A DNA stretch of 64,000 bases. It comes from Micromonospora sp. MW-13 (GTDB lineage Bacteria > Actinomycetota > Actinomycetes > Mycobacteriales > Micromonosporaceae). The DNA is taken from the NCBI RefSeq assembly GCF_003434305.1, contig NZ_QKKX01000016.1, positions 1-64,000 on the forward strand, given 5' to 3'. Position numbers and translations under genes: made by a program. The notes beneath the pieces were generated by a model. The model was not told the DNA's origin. It made no database searches and saw nothing but the letters and a program-made list of their open reading frames with translations. How positions within the stretch are numbered: the first letter of the stretch is position 1; the number at the start of each line of letters is the position of its first letter. Below, piece after piece: positions 41,299 to 50,972 of this stretch.

Positions 41299-41526
41299 CG
41301 GCACCGACTCCTTCGCAACCGACCGCCGGGCGCCTCGCGAGAGGGAAGATCGAGGCAGACGACCCACAGCGGTCAGCGCCCCACATTAAGGGAGGCCCGC
41401 GCGGGGAATCAAGGCGGGGCGGCCCACCGTCACGCCCCGACAACCGTTCGCACACAACGGGTGTGGGTCGCGGCGCGACCGGCGGGCCCGGGCCGTGCCG
41501 AGCGGCCGGCCGACCGGCCGGGGCGC

Positions 41527-42528
41527 TCAGCCGACGATGGCCGTCAACACGTCGTCGAGGGTCACCACGCCCAGCGGCAGGCGCCCGTCGCTGACCAGGA
41601 CCATGTGCCGCCGCTCGCGGCGCATCGCCAGCAGCAGGTCGGCCAGCGTACGGTCCGGCGGGACCACGGCCAGCGGGTGGTACACCTCGGCGGGCACCGG
41701 CGCACGGCGGTCCGCCCCGGCGTACCCGAGGACGTCCTTGACGTGCACGAAGCCGAGCACCCGGCGGGTGGCCCGCTGCACCACCGGGAACCGGGACCGG
41801 CCGGTGCGGGTGGCCAGCACCTCCAGCGAGGCCGGCGAGACGTCCTCGGCCACCGTGGTCACCGTCGACCACGGTTGCAGGGCGTCCGCGGCGGTGCGGC
41901 TGTGCAGCGCGAGCGCGCCGGTGATCCGGGCGTGCTCCTCCGCGTCGAGCAGCCCCTCCGTGCGGGCCTGGGCCACCAGCCCGGCCAGTTCCTCGGCGGT
42001 GAAGACCGTCTTGACCGCGTCCGTCGCCTCGACCCGCCACAGCCCCAGCACCTGCCGCGCCGCCCACTTCATCGCCAGCAGCAGCGGTTTGGTCGCCGTG
42101 CAGAACGCGAGCATCGCCGGGCCCAGCCAGAGCGCCGCCGGCTCCGGCCCGGCGAGGGTGATGTTCTTCGGCACCATCTCGCCGACGACGGTGTGCAGGA
42201 AGACCACCACGCCGAGGGCGATCAGGAAGGCCACCGGGTGCACCGCCCCGGCCGGCAGCGCCAGCGCGTGGAATGGCGTCTCCAGCAGGTGTGCCAGCGC
42301 CGGTTCGGCGATCGCGCCGAGGCCCAGCGAGCAGACCGTGATGCCGAGCTGCGCCCCGGCGATCATCAGCGGGATCTGGTTCATCGCCGACAGCGCCCAC
42401 CGGGCCCGCTTCGAGGACGCCGCGAGCGGCTCGATCACGGTCCGCCGGGACGCGATGAGCGCGAACTCGCTGCCGACGAAGAAGGCGTTGCCGAGCAGCA
42501 GCAGCACGGTCACCGACAGCTCAAGCAT
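41527..42528 (-). CDS. CNNM/CorC (HlyC) family transporter-like CBS protein, short form
   Basis: The 333-residue protein has an N-terminal DUF21/CNNM membrane domain with about four helices (AFFVGSEFALIASRR and GLGAIAEPALAHLLE are typical). Tandem CBS domains follow (about residues 195-333; TGRSRFPVVQRATRRVLGFVHVKDVL and HMVLVSDGRLPLGVVTLDDVL). It lacks the C-terminal CorC_HlyC domain present in its neighbour. The family is linked to magnesium and other cation efflux. It starts eight bases before the end of the upstream paralogue, so they form an operon and may hetero-oligomerise. Confidence 0.92.
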   Translation of the reverse strand: MLELSVTVLLLLGNAFFVGSEFALIASRRTVIEPLAASSKRARWALSAMNQIPLMIAGAQLGITVCSLGLGAIAEPALAHLLETPFHALALPAGAVHPVAFLIALGVVVFLHTVVGEMVPKNITLAGPEPAALWLGPAMLAFCTATKPLLLAMKWAARQVLGLWRVEATDAVKTVFTAEELAGLVAQARTEGLLDAEEHARITGALALHSRTAADALQPWSTVTTVAEDVSPASLEVLATRTGRSRFPVVQRATRRVLGFVHVKDVLGYAGADRRAPVPAEVYHPLAVVPPDRTLADLLLAMRRERRHMVLVSDGRLPLGVVTLDDVLTAIVG

Positions 42529-43888
42529 CGTCGCCGGGCTCCTCCGGGCGGACCACCCGCACCTGCTCGATGCGGTGCCGCTCCACCTCGACCACGGTGA
42601 ACTCGTACCCGCTCTCCTCGACCGTCTCCCCGGCCACCGGGATGTGCCCGAGCCGGGCCATCAGGAAGCCGGCGAGGGTCTCGTACGGGCCCTCGGGCAG
42701 CCGGAAGCCGGTCTGCTCGGCCAGTTCGTCCTCGCGCAGCACCCCGTCGACCAGGGCGGTCCGCTCGCCGCCCGGCACGGTCAGCTCGACCGGCCCGACG
42801 TCGTCGACCGCAGCCGGGTCGAACTCGTCGGCGATCTCTCCGACCAGCTCCTCCACCAGGTCCTCCATGGTCACCACGCCGTCGGTCCCGCCGTACTCGT
42901 CCACCACGATCGCCAGGTCCGAGCCGGCCGCCTTGAGCGCCGAGAGGACGCCGTCGAGGTCGAGGCTCTCCGGCACGTACACCGGCTCCCGGGCGACCGA
43001 CGCGACGCTGGTGCCGGCCCGGCGGGCGAGCGGGACGCCCAGCGCGTCCGGCACCGCCGCGACGCCGGTGACCAGGTCGAGGGTCTCCTCGAAGACCGGG
43101 AACCGGGTCCGGCCGGTCTGCTGGGCGAGGGTGAGCAGCTCGGCCACGCTGGCCGTGGCGCGTAGCGCGATCACGTCCACCCGGGGGGTCATCGCCTCGG
43201 CGGCCCGCTTGTCGCCGAAGCGGATGGTGCGCCGTAGCAGCATCGCGGTGTCCGGGGGGAGCGCGCCGGCCTGGGCCGAGATCACCGCGAGCAGGCCCAG
43301 CTCCTCCGGGGACCGGGCACTGGCCAGTTCCTCCTGCGGCTCCACCCCGAGGCGTCGGACCAGCGTGTTCGCCGAGTTGTTCAGCCCTCTGATCAGCCAC
43401 CCGAACGCGCGGGAGAAGCCGCGCATCCCCGGGGCGGTGGCCAGCGCGGCGGGCATCGGCCGGGCCAGCGCCAGGTTCTTCGGCACCAGCTCGCCGAAGA
43501 GCATGGAGAGCAGGGTCGCCAGGGCGAGGGCCAGGAACGGGGTGAACCGGTCGGCGGACGCCCCCAGCGGGTGCAGCAGCGGGGTGAACAGGCGGGCCAG
43601 CGCCGGCTCGGCCAGGTACCCGGTAAGCAGGGCGGTGATGGTGATGCCGAGCTGCGCCCCGGAGAGCTGGAAGGAGAGTTCGTGCAGCGCGTGGCGGACC
43701 GTGGCCGCCCCGCCGTCCCCGGCCGCGGCGCGCCGGTCGATCTCCGGCCGGTCCACGGTGACCAGGGCGAACTCGGCCGCGACGAAGAACGCGTTACCCG
43801 CCGTCAGCAGCACGAAGCCGACCAGGGGCAACACCGTGGTAACAAGAGGACTGTCGATGATCGGTTCACCTCGGCGCGATTGTTCCAC
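42521..43888 (-). CDS. CNNM/CorC (HlyC) family transporter-like CBS protein, full-length form
   Basis: A 455-residue protein with a DUF21 membrane domain (AGNAFFVAAEFALVTVDRPEI near residues 27-48 and GYLAEPALARLFTPLL), tandem CBS domains (about 215-345) and a C-terminal CorC_HlyC domain (about 360-445, including GFLMARLGHIPVAGETVEESGYEFTVVEVERHRIEQV). The usual role is divalent-cation efflux or regulation. The GTG start at 43888 has no strong ribosome-binding site. It is upstream of and overlaps the shorter paralogue by eight bases. Confidence 0.93.
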   Translation of the reverse strand: MEQSRRGEPIIDSPLVTTVLPLVGFVLLTAGNAFFVAAEFALVTVDRPEIDRRAAAGDGGAATVRHALHELSFQLSGAQLGITITALLTGYLAEPALARLFTPLLHPLGASADRFTPFLALALATLLSMLFGELVPKNLALARPMPAALATAPGMRGFSRAFGWLIRGLNNSANTLVRRLGVEPQEELASARSPEELGLLAVISAQAGALPPDTAMLLRRTIRFGDKRAAEAMTPRVDVIALRATASVAELLTLAQQTGRTRFPVFEETLDLVTGVAAVPDALGVPLARRAGTSVASVAREPVYVPESLDLDGVLSALKAAGSDLAIVVDEYGGTDGVVTMEDLVEELVGEIADEFDPAAVDDVGPVELTVPGGERTALVDGVLREDELAEQTGFRLPEGPYETLAGFLMARLGHIPVAGETVEESGYEFTVVEVERHRIEQVRVVRPEEPGDDA

Positions 43889-44117
43889 GACCGGCCGCGT
43901 CGCACACGACCACGCGCAGTCGCCGCCGGCCCGTCGCCGGCCCCCTGATCGTCGCCACCGCCGCGCCCGTCGTGGCGACCGCCACCGTCACCTGACCCGG
44001 GCCGGCCGCGGTTCTCCAGCCGGGAACCGCGACGCGACGCGGCCCGAGGGGCCGCCGGCGTCGCCGCCCGCCATGGACGTGGTGCGGGACCGGGTCGCCG
44101 ACCACCCCGAAAGCGAC

Positions 44118-44145
44118 GCGGCGGCACCCGTCCGGGTGCCGCCGC
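44118..44145 (-). terminator. hairpin terminator of the EtfD-like gene
   Basis: GCGGCGGCACCC and GGGTGCCGCCGC form a perfect 12-bp stem with a GTCC loop, 22 bases past the stop at 44167. Confidence 0.85.
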
Positions 44146-44166
44146 GCCCGGGTGGCTGGATGGCCG

Positions 44167-46362
44167 TCAGCTACCGGCCGCCGCGGTCTCCTTCGCGCCG
44201 GCGGCGTCCGCCGGCCTGACCGAGCGGAGCAACACGCTGGCGACGTCGACCACCTCGACCTGCTCGCCGGCGCCCTTGCCGTTCACCCCGTCGTTCAGCA
44301 TCGTCGAGCAGAACGGGCAGCCGACCGCGATGGTCTTCGCCCCGGTGGACATGGCCTCCTCGACCCGGTCCACGTTGATCCGCTTGCCGATCTTCTCCTC
44401 CATCCACATCCGGGCGCCGCCGGCCCCGCAGCAGAAGGAGCGCTCGCTGTTGCGCGGCATCTCGGTGAGTTCGCCGGCGATGGAGCTGTCGAGGACCTCG
44501 CGCGGCGGGGTGAAGACCCGGTTGTGCCGGCCCAGGTAGCAGGGGTCGTGGTAGGTGACGCCGCCGTCGACGGGCTGGACCGGGGTGAGCTTGCCGCTGC
44601 TGACCAGGTGGGCCAGGAGTTGGGTGTGGTGCACCACCTCGAACTCGCCGCCGAGCTGCCCGTACTCGTTGCCCAGGGTGTTGAAGCAGTGCGGGCAGGT
44701 GGCGACGATCTTGCGCTTGCCCTGCTCCCGGCCCTCGAACGCCTCGTTGAGGGTCTCCACGTTCTGCTGCGCGAGCATCTGGAAGACGAACTCGTTGCCG
44801 ATCCGGCGGGCCGGGTCACCGGTGCAGGTCTCGCCCTCGCCGAGGATGGCGAACTTCACGCCGGCCTCGTTGAGCAGCGTGGCGACCGCCCGGGTGGTCT
44901 TCTTGGCCCGGTCCTCGAACGCGCCGGCGCAGCCGACCCAGAACAGGTACTCGAAGTCCTCGACCTCGCCGACCCGGGGCACCTCGAAGTCGAGGCCCTT
45001 GGTCCAGTCCTCCCGGGTGTTCTGCGGCGCGCCCCACGGGTTGCCCTTGTTCTCCAGGTTGCGCAGCATCACGCCGGCCTCGGACGGGAAGCTCGACTCG
45101 ATCAGCACCTGGTAGCGGCGCATGTCGACGATGTGGTCGACGTGCTCGATGTCGACCGGGCACTGCTCGACGCACGCCCCGCAGGTGGTGCAGGACCAGA
45201 GGACGTCCGGGTCGATGACCCCGCCCTCCTCGGCCCCGCCGATCAGCGGCTTCTCGGCTTCGGCGAGCGCCAGCACGTCCATGTGGGCGAGCTGGGCGGC
45301 GGTGGCCTTCTCCTCGCCGGTCAGGTCCTTGCCGCCGCCGGCCAGCAGGTACGGCGCCTTGGCGTACGCGTGGTCGCGCAGGCTCAGCACGAGCAGCTTC
45401 GGCGACAGCGGCTTACCGGTGTTCCAGGCCGGGCACTGCGACTGGCACCGGCCGCACTCGGTGCAGGTGCTGAAGTCGAGCAGGCCCTTCCAGGTGAACT
45501 GCTCGACCTGGGCGACGCCGAACTGGTCGGACTCGGGGTCGGCCTCCTCGAAGTCGAGCGGCTTGCCCTCGCTCATCATCGGCCGCAGCGCGCCGAGACC
45601 GGAGCCGGCCGCCCCCGGGTTGCGCTTGAAGAAGATGTTGAAGAACGCCAGGAAGCGGTGCCAGGCGACGCCCATGGTCACGTTGAGCGCGATGACGATC
45701 AGCCAGGTCATCGAGATGGCGATCTTGATGAGGGCGGCGATGCTGACGCCGGCCTCCCAGTCGGGCAGCAACGAGCCGACGGCGTGGCTGACCGGGGTGG
45801 CCCAGACCGGGTACTCGAAGTGGTCGGTGGCGACCTTGAAGCCCTGGACGACGAAGCCCATGATCAGCACCGCGAGGACCACGGCCTCGACGAAGTAGCC
45901 CTGCCACATGGTCGAGCCGGTGAACCGGGACCGCCCGCCTGGCCGGGTCGGCCGGTTGCGGACCCGGATCGTGATCAGCACCAGGATGCCGACCACGCCG
46001 AGCACCGCGATCAGCTCGGTGACCAGGCCGTAGACCGCCAGGCCACCGATCAGCGGCAGGCCCCCGGTCGGGGAGACGACCTCGAAGTACGCCTCCAGCA
46101 CCAGCAGCGACAGCACGATGAAGCCGACCATCACGAACCAGTGCGCGGCGCCCACCACGCTCCACCTGAGCATCCGCGTGTGGCCGGCGGTCTCCGCCAG
46201 CATCGTCTTCGTGCGGGCGCCCCGGTCGGTGAACCGCTCCGGGTCGGGCTGACCCAACCTGATCACTGCCACCATCTTCATGACCGCGCGCGCCGCAAGC
46301 CACACCGCCACGGCGGTGATGGCGGCCGCGAGGATCGTGGTGACGATCTGGACGCTGCCCAT
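44167..46362 (-). CDS. etfD: EtfD-like membrane (Fe-S)-binding oxidoreductase
   Basis: The 731-residue protein has an N-terminal NarI-like membrane domain (about six helices, residues 1-240). Two 4Fe-4S clusters follow (CTECGRCQSQCP and CTTCGACVEQCP), then two CCG domains (GCAGAFEDRAKK..., CPHCFNTLGNEYG, HDPCYLGRHN, CCGAGGARMWME). This is the architecture of mycobacterial EtfD (Rv0338c), which passes electrons from ETF, reduced by acyl-CoA dehydrogenases, to the quinone pool. ATG 46362 follows GGGAGG. A GTTACCCAGCAGTAAC palindrome about 150 bp upstream nearly matches the one before the fadE-like gene. Confidence 0.9.
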   Translation of the reverse strand: MGSVQIVTTILAAAITAVAVWLAARAVMKMVAVIRLGQPDPERFTDRGARTKTMLAETAGHTRMLRWSVVGAAHWFVMVGFIVLSLLVLEAYFEVVSPTGGLPLIGGLAVYGLVTELIAVLGVVGILVLITIRVRNRPTRPGGRSRFTGSTMWQGYFVEAVVLAVLIMGFVVQGFKVATDHFEYPVWATPVSHAVGSLLPDWEAGVSIAALIKIAISMTWLIVIALNVTMGVAWHRFLAFFNIFFKRNPGAAGSGLGALRPMMSEGKPLDFEEADPESDQFGVAQVEQFTWKGLLDFSTCTECGRCQSQCPAWNTGKPLSPKLLVLSLRDHAYAKAPYLLAGGGKDLTGEEKATAAQLAHMDVLALAEAEKPLIGGAEEGGVIDPDVLWSCTTCGACVEQCPVDIEHVDHIVDMRRYQVLIESSFPSEAGVMLRNLENKGNPWGAPQNTREDWTKGLDFEVPRVGEVEDFEYLFWVGCAGAFEDRAKKTTRAVATLLNEAGVKFAILGEGETCTGDPARRIGNEFVFQMLAQQNVETLNEAFEGREQGKRKIVATCPHCFNTLGNEYGQLGGEFEVVHHTQLLAHLVSSGKLTPVQPVDGGVTYHDPCYLGRHNRVFTPPREVLDSSIAGELTEMPRNSERSFCCGAGGARMWMEEKIGKRINVDRVEEAMSTGAKTIAVGCPFCSTMLNDGVNGKGAGEQVEVVDVASVLLRSVRPADAAGAKETAAAGS

Positions 46363-46509
46363 CGAGTTGGCCTCCCGGTCTGCTGCCTGTCGAGCGGCTG
46401 GGCGACCGGGGACGGTCAGGGGCTGACCGGCGTTCCGCCGCCCCCGCGCCCCGACCGGACCGGTCGATGACCTCGCTCACTCAGTCATGCAGTGCAGCCT
46501 ACGCGCAAG

Positions 46510-46525
46510 GTTACCCAGCAGTAAC
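46510..46525 (-). promoter_or_regulatory. operator-like palindrome upstream of the EtfD-like gene
   Basis: GTTACCCAGCAGTAAC has GTTAC/GTAAC arms and differs at two central positions from GTTACCGATCAGTAAC upstream of the fadE-like gene (24289-24304). The flanking 306-bp gap contains no gene apart from this site and the crgA terminator at 46576-46597. Confidence 0.6.
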
Positions 46526-46575
46526 GTGAGACTTCTCGCACCCGGGGCCGCGTCGCCCTGCGGACACCATAAGGG

Positions 46576-46597
46576 GCCCGGCGCCGAGGCGCCGGGC
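46576..46597 (-). terminator. hairpin terminator of crgA
   Basis: GCCCGGCGCC and GGCGCCGGGC form a perfect 10-bp stem around a minimal loop, 72 bases past the crgA stop. Confidence 0.65.
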
Positions 46598-46668
46598 AGG
46601 GGCTCGCGCGGTGACGTGGATCGGGTCCGCCACCGGGGACGACACGCCGCGCCGGTGGCCCGGCCGGA

Positions 46669-46932
46669 TCAGCGCCAGCGGGAGAGCAGGACCAGGGAGC
46701 CGACCATCGCGCCGAAGCCCACCGCGAGGTTCCAGTAACCCCACGACATGACCGGGTACGCCTGCTCGGACAGGTAGTAGACCACCAGCCAGCCGATTCC
46801 GGCGACGATCAGCGCAACCGCCGTGATCGGCAGCCAGACCGGGCTAGGCTTGCGCGTCGCCGCCGTCGCCGTCGGACGCACGTCCGTCGGCGGGGTGTAC
46901 ACCTTCTTCTTGCGGACCTGAGACTTGGGCAC
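46669..46932 (-). CDS. crgA: cell division protein CrgA
   Basis: An 87-residue protein starting with GTG 46932: a basic cytoplasmic N-terminus (PKSQVRKKKVYTPP), then two transmembrane helices (about residues 30-50 and 65-83) joined by a short loop (MSWGYWNLAVGFG). This matches CrgA, an inhibitor/coordinator of FtsZ-ring and septal PBP assembly in actinobacteria. Longer frames extend upstream but the family start is PKS(Q/K)VRKK. It is divergent from the DUF881 gene, the same order as at the mycobacterial origin-proximal locus. Confidence 0.95.
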   Translation of the reverse strand: MPKSQVRKKKVYTPPTDVRPTATAATRKPSPVWLPITAVALIVAGIGWLVVYYLSEQAYPVMSWGYWNLAVGFGAMVGSLVLLSRWR

Positions 46933-47162
46933 GACGCTCTCCAGAGGGGGTGACGACCTCGTCCGGCCTGACAACCGGGCGCGGGGGCGACGGTCCATGG
47001 CCAATAATGTTTCGACAGCTAGCGTAGTCCCGAAGGCCCGTCCAGGCCACGAATGGGGTCAGGCCGATGCGCGGAGTGACCGAAAAGGGCGGGACTGTTC
47101 GGGTCTCCACACCGGTCCGCGTCGTCGCGGGCTGACACCAGACGACGCGGAAGGAACGCTCG

Positions 47163-47969
47163 GTGGAGTACACATCCGGCGCCGCCTCCTGGCGGAAGGT
47201 CCTCCGGCGAGCGGTCGTCGCTCTCCTGCCCCGGCGCCCACGCCAGCGCCGACCGGGCTGGTCGATCGGGGTGCCGCTGATCGCCGCCGCGGCCGGGCTG
47301 CTCTTCACCACCACCGCGACGACCGCCGGGGGCACCGCCCTGCGCGAGGACCGTCGCCCCCAGCTCACCCAGCTCATCGAGGACCGCAGGGAGCAGGTCG
47401 CGGCGAGCGAGCGGCGGGCCGCCCGGCTGCGCGACGAGGTCGAGGGCGACACCGCCGCCCTCGCCGGCTCCGACAGCCCGATCAGGGAGCAGCGGGACCG
47501 CGCCGCCGCCAGCCGCCAGGCCGCCGGGTTCACCGCGCTGCGCGGGACCGGCGTCGTCGTCGAGCTGGACGACGCGCCGCGACGGCCGGAGCAGGGGCTG
47601 CCCGAAGGTGCCAGCAACGACGACCTGGTCGTCCACCAGCAGGACGTCCAAGCGGTGGTGAACGCGCTGTGGGCCGGCGGCGCGGAGGCCATGTCAATCA
47701 TGAACGTCCGCGTGCTCGCCACCAGCGCGGTACGCTGCGTTGGTAACACCCTGCTGCTGCACGGCCGGGTGTACTCCCCACCTTTCAAGATCGTAGCAAT
47801 CGGCGATCCCGCTGCCCTCCAGCAGGCCCTCGCCGCCTCCGAGGGAGTCCGGGTGTTCAAGGGCGTGGTGAACGACTTCCACCTCGGGTACCGGGAGACG
47901 GTCTCGACGGTCACCGTGCCCGCTTTCGAGGACTCGACCGCCCTGCGCGCGGCCAAGGTGCCCAGATGA
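47163..47969 (+). CDS. DUF881 family membrane protein
   Basis: The 268-residue protein has a basic N-terminus, one transmembrane helix (about residues 34-55), an extracellular coiled coil (about 65-115) and the DUF881 domain (about 118-268; [43 protein letters not shown] and [17 protein letters not shown]). The fold is related to division-linked DUF881 proteins found next to crgA in most actinobacteria. The GTG start follows GGAAGGAACG. Its stop overlaps the sortase start (ATGA), forming an operon with sortase, a small membrane protein and trpG. Confidence 0.92.
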   Translation: MEYTSGAASWRKVLRRAVVALLPRRPRQRRPGWSIGVPLIAAAAGLLFTTTATTAGGTALREDRRPQLTQLIEDRREQVAASERRAARLRDEVEGDTAALAGSDSPIREQRDRAAASRQAAGFTALRGTGVVVELDDAPRRPEQGLPEGASNDDLVVHQQDVQAVVNALWAGGAEAMSIMNVRVLATSAVRCVGNTLLLHGRVYSPPFKIVAIGDPAALQQALAASEGVRVFKGVVNDFHLGYRETVSTVTVPAFEDSTALRAAKVPR

Positions 47970-49999
47970 ACCGGACGCCCGACGACCGCTGGGACGGCCA
48001 GCACCGCGGCCGGGACGAGGACCCGACCGACGTCCTCCCCCCGGTCGACCGCTCCGGCCCGAACCCGGCGGAGCGCCGGGGCCAGTCCGGCCCCTGGCCC
48101 GACCCGGTGCTGCCGCCCCGCTCGACGGCCCCCCGGGCCGGTGACCCGGCGACGCCCGGCACCCGGCCGAAGCCACCGGCCGCGCCGCCCGCCTGGCCCG
48201 GCCCCGCCGCGAACCGCCCCCCGGCCCACGCCCCCGAGTTCCCCGGCAGGCCCGCGACCGGCACGCCTGAGCGACCCGGTCCCGCCCGGCCACCCGCGGC
48301 GAACGGGCCGGGCCCCCGGCCGACGCCCGGTGCCGGCCCGTTCCCCGGGCCGACCCGCGACCCGCACGCCCCACCCGCCGCCGGCCCGGTGCGACAGCCC
48401 GGCCCGTCCGCGGCCGGCCTCGGGCGCGGACCCGGTTCCCGGGCCGCCGACGGACCGGGCCTCCCGCCGGACCGGTCCACCGCCGGGCCGGGACGCGAGC
48501 CCGATCCGCGAGTCGTCGCGCCGGGACGCGAGACCGGCCCGCGAGCCACCACGCCACCACGGGAGCCCGCCCCGCGGGCCGGTACCCGCCCCCCGCTGCG
48601 CCCGGCCACCGAGCCGGCCGCCGGGGGCCCCGCCCGCCCGCCCGCCGACCGGTCCGGTCCCCCGCCACCTGGAAGGCCCGCCGACCAGGCCGCGCCGGAG
48701 CCGTACGGGTGGCCGGCCGGGGAGCGTTCCGAGTTCGGTTCCGCGAGCCGCCCGGGGTCCGCCGAGTCCCCCACCGCCTTCCTCCCATTGATCGACGGAC
48801 GCTCGGCCGGCAGCGCCGGGGCGGCAGCGCCCCGAGGCGGCTACCCCGGGCCGATGCAGCCAGGCACCGGCGACCGCCCGGGTCCCCGGCCCCCGGAGGC
48901 CGCCGACGGCTCCGGGCCGTCGTCGGCCGGGCCCGGCCCCCGCTCCGGGCCGGCCGCGTCCGGCCCCGCCGACCGCACCGGGCCGCACCCGTCCGGTCCC
49001 GGCCTCCGCTCCGGGTCCGCGTTGTTCGGTTCCGACCAGCGGGCGGTCCCGCCGGATGGCGGGGACCACCTCGCCGACCCGGCCGCCACCGCGCTCATCC
49101 CGGCGGTGCCCGGCCGGCCGCCGGCCCCCGGCCCGGCCCTGGACTCGACCGCGCTGATGGGTGCCGTGCCCCGCATGCCGGAGGGCGACGACCCGGCCGA
49201 CGCCGAGCCGGCCGAGCCGCCCCGGCCCCGCCGCGGCGAGCGGGTGGTCCAGCTCCGGGCCGAGCAGACCAGGGAGGGCTACAGGAGCGTCTACTCCGAG
49301 CTGACCCGGCCGTCCGTCTGGACCCGGCTGCGCACCGGGCTACGGGTGTCCGGCGAGGTGCTGATCACCTTCGGCCTGGTGGTGCTCCTCTTCGCCGGGT
49401 ACGAGGTGTGGGGCAAGTCGGCCATCGTCGACGCCCACCAGAACGACCTCAACCGCCAGCTCGCCCAGGCCTGGGGTCCCAGCGGCGACCCCACCGTGGC
49501 CCCCACCGCCACCGCCACCGCCACCGCGAAACAGAAGCCGCCGGTGCACGGCAAGCCCCTCGCCGGGCTCTACATTCCGAAGCTGGACAAGAACTGGGTG
49601 GTGGTCCAGGGCGTCACCCAGGAGGACATCCGGTACGCCCCCGGCCACTACCCGGACAGCGCGATGCCGGGTGAGTTGGGAAACTTCTCCGTCGCCGGCC
49701 ACCGCAACCGGGCCACCTTCTGGCGGCTGGACGAGCTGAACAGCGGCGACGCCATCGTGGTCGAGGGCAAGACCGACTGGTACGTCTACAAGGTCTACAA
49801 GACCCGGATCGTCAGGCCGAACCAGGTCGAGGTCGTCGCCCCGGTGCCGATGGCGCCCGACGCGAAGCCGACGAAGAAGCTGCTCACCCTCACCACCTGC
49901 AACCCGAAGTTCGACAACTACCAGCGCCTGATCATCCACGCCGAGCTGGACCACACCGCGGCCAAGTCGGCGGGCCGGCCGGCGGAGCTGGGGGGCTGA
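47966..49999 (+). CDS. class E sortase with very long Pro-rich N-terminal extension
   Basis: The 677-residue protein has about 400 residues of disordered Pro/Gly/Arg-rich cytoplasmic sequence, then an acidic/basic linker ([18 protein letters not shown]). A transmembrane helix (about residues 463-480) and a C-terminal class E sortase domain follow. Catalytic residues are visible: His579 ([12 protein letters not shown]), Cys645 ([10 protein letters not shown]) and Arg654 (YQRLIIH). Class E sortases anchor surface proteins with LAxTG signals in high-GC actinobacteria. The usual protein is 220-350 residues, so the extension is exceptional. The ATG overlaps the DUF881 stop. Confidence 0.93.
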   Translation: MNRTPDDRWDGQHRGRDEDPTDVLPPVDRSGPNPAERRGQSGPWPDPVLPPRSTAPRAGDPATPGTRPKPPAAPPAWPGPAANRPPAHAPEFPGRPATGTPERPGPARPPAANGPGPRPTPGAGPFPGPTRDPHAPPAAGPVRQPGPSAAGLGRGPGSRAADGPGLPPDRSTAGPGREPDPRVVAPGRETGPRATTPPREPAPRAGTRPPLRPATEPAAGGPARPPADRSGPPPPGRPADQAAPEPYGWPAGERSEFGSASRPGSAESPTAFLPLIDGRSAGSAGAAAPRGGYPGPMQPGTGDRPGPRPPEAADGSGPSSAGPGPRSGPAASGPADRTGPHPSGPGLRSGSALFGSDQRAVPPDGGDHLADPAATALIPAVPGRPPAPGPALDSTALMGAVPRMPEGDDPADAEPAEPPRPRRGERVVQLRAEQTREGYRSVYSELTRPSVWTRLRTGLRVSGEVLITFGLVVLLFAGYEVWGKSAIVDAHQNDLNRQLAQAWGPSGDPTVAPTATATATAKQKPPVHGKPLAGLYIPKLDKNWVVVQGVTQEDIRYAPGHYPDSAMPGELGNFSVAGHRNRATFWRLDELNSGDAIVVEGKTDWYVYKVYKTRIVRPNQVEVVAPVPMAPDAKPTKKLLTLTTCNPKFDNYQRLIIHAELDHTAAKSAGRPAELGG

Positions 50000-50001
50000 C
50001 G

Positions 50002-50277
50002 ATGTACGGCTGGATCTGGCGCAGGCTGCCGCTGGGGCTGCCCGGCAAGCTGGTCGGCTCGCTGCTGCTCGCCACCGCCACGGTCGCCCTGCTCTGGTAC
50101 GTGGTCTTCCCGTGGGCGGAGCCGCTGCTCCCCTTCGACGACGTGCAGGTCACCCAGGACTCGGGCGTGCCGGGCGGCGACTCGGGCGGGGACGGCAACG
50201 CCCCGGCCGGCGACGACCACGACCTGCCGTACGACACCGACCAGAACAACACCCCGCCCCCCACCCCGAACAGGTGA
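50002..50277 (+). CDS. small single-pass membrane protein
   Basis: A 91-residue protein with a basic amphipathic start (MYGWIWRRLPLGLPGKLVGS), one transmembrane helix (about residues 18-40) and an acidic Gly/Asp/Pro-rich extracellular tail. It begins two bases after the sortase stop and ends five bases before trpG, so it is part of that operon. Comparable small proteins sit between the DUF881/sortase gene and trpG in related actinobacteria; function unknown. Confidence 0.82.
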   Translation: MYGWIWRRLPLGLPGKLVGSLLLATATVALLWYVVFPWAEPLLPFDDVQVTQDSGVPGGDSGGDGNAPAGDDHDLPYDTDQNNTPPPTPNR

Positions 50278-50281
50278 GTCG

Positions 50282-50932
50282 ATGCGCGTCCTGGTGATCG
50301 ACAACTACGACTCGTTCGTCTTCAACCTGGTGCAGTACCTCGGCCAGCTCGGGGTGGACTGCGACGTGCGACGCAACGACGAGATAGACGTCGAGGAGGT
50401 GGGCCGGGTCGGCGCGGCCGGCGTCCTGCTCTCCCCGGGGCCGGGCAGCCCGGACCGGGCCGGCATCTGCCTCGACGTCATCCGCCGGTACGCGGGCGAG
50501 CTGCCGATCTTCGGCGTCTGCCTGGGCCACCAGGCGATCGGCGAGGCGTTCGGGGCGACCGTGGCCCGCGCCCCCGAGCTGCTGCACGGCAAGACGTCCG
50601 AGGTGCGGCACCGCTCGGTGGGGGTGCTGGCCGGGCTGCCGGACCCGTTCACCGCCACCCGGTACCACTCGCTCGCCGTGCTGCCCGAGACGCTGCCCGA
50701 CGAGCTGGAGGTCACCGGCTGGACGGGCTCCGGCGTGGTGATGGCGATGCGGCACCGGACGCTGCCGATCGAGGGCGTCCAGTTCCACCCGGAGTCGGTG
50801 CTCACCGAGGGCGGCCATCTCATGCTGGCCAACTGGCTGGCGGGCTGCGGGCACCCGGAGGCGCTGGAGCGCGCGCCGGAGCTGGCCGCCGAGGTCGACG
50901 CCCGGCGCCGCTCGGCCTTCGCCGCCGCCTGA
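50282..50932 (+). CDS. trpG: class I glutamine amidotransferase, anthranilate / aminodeoxychorismate synthase component II
   Basis: The 216-residue amidotransferase has the full triad: Cys in FGVCLGHQAIGEAFG (about residues 76-90), and His-x-Glu in VQFHPESVLTEGG (about 166-178). The N-terminus RVLVIDNYDSFVFNLVQYLGQLG is diagnostic of TrpG/PabA. It supplies ammonia for anthranilate or 4-amino-4-deoxychorismate synthesis; the two roles cannot be separated by sequence. In mycobacteria trpG has this same position, between DUF881 and pknB. Confidence 0.94.
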   Translation: MRVLVIDNYDSFVFNLVQYLGQLGVDCDVRRNDEIDVEEVGRVGAAGVLLSPGPGSPDRAGICLDVIRRYAGELPIFGVCLGHQAIGEAFGATVARAPELLHGKTSEVRHRSVGVLAGLPDPFTATRYHSLAVLPETLPDELEVTGWTGSGVVMAMRHRTLPIEGVQFHPESVLTEGGHLMLANWLAGCGHPEALERAPELAAEVDARRRSAFAAA

Positions 50933-50972
50933 CCCCACCCGTTGGCCCGACGTCACGCCGCCCGACGTCAAC

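Noticed and set aside
41299..41526. Possible second c-di-AMP riboswitch before the NlpC/P60 gene at 40285-41298
   Set aside because: None of the hallmark segments (GTCAGCTAACC, GGGGTGAATCC) is present on the minus strand here.
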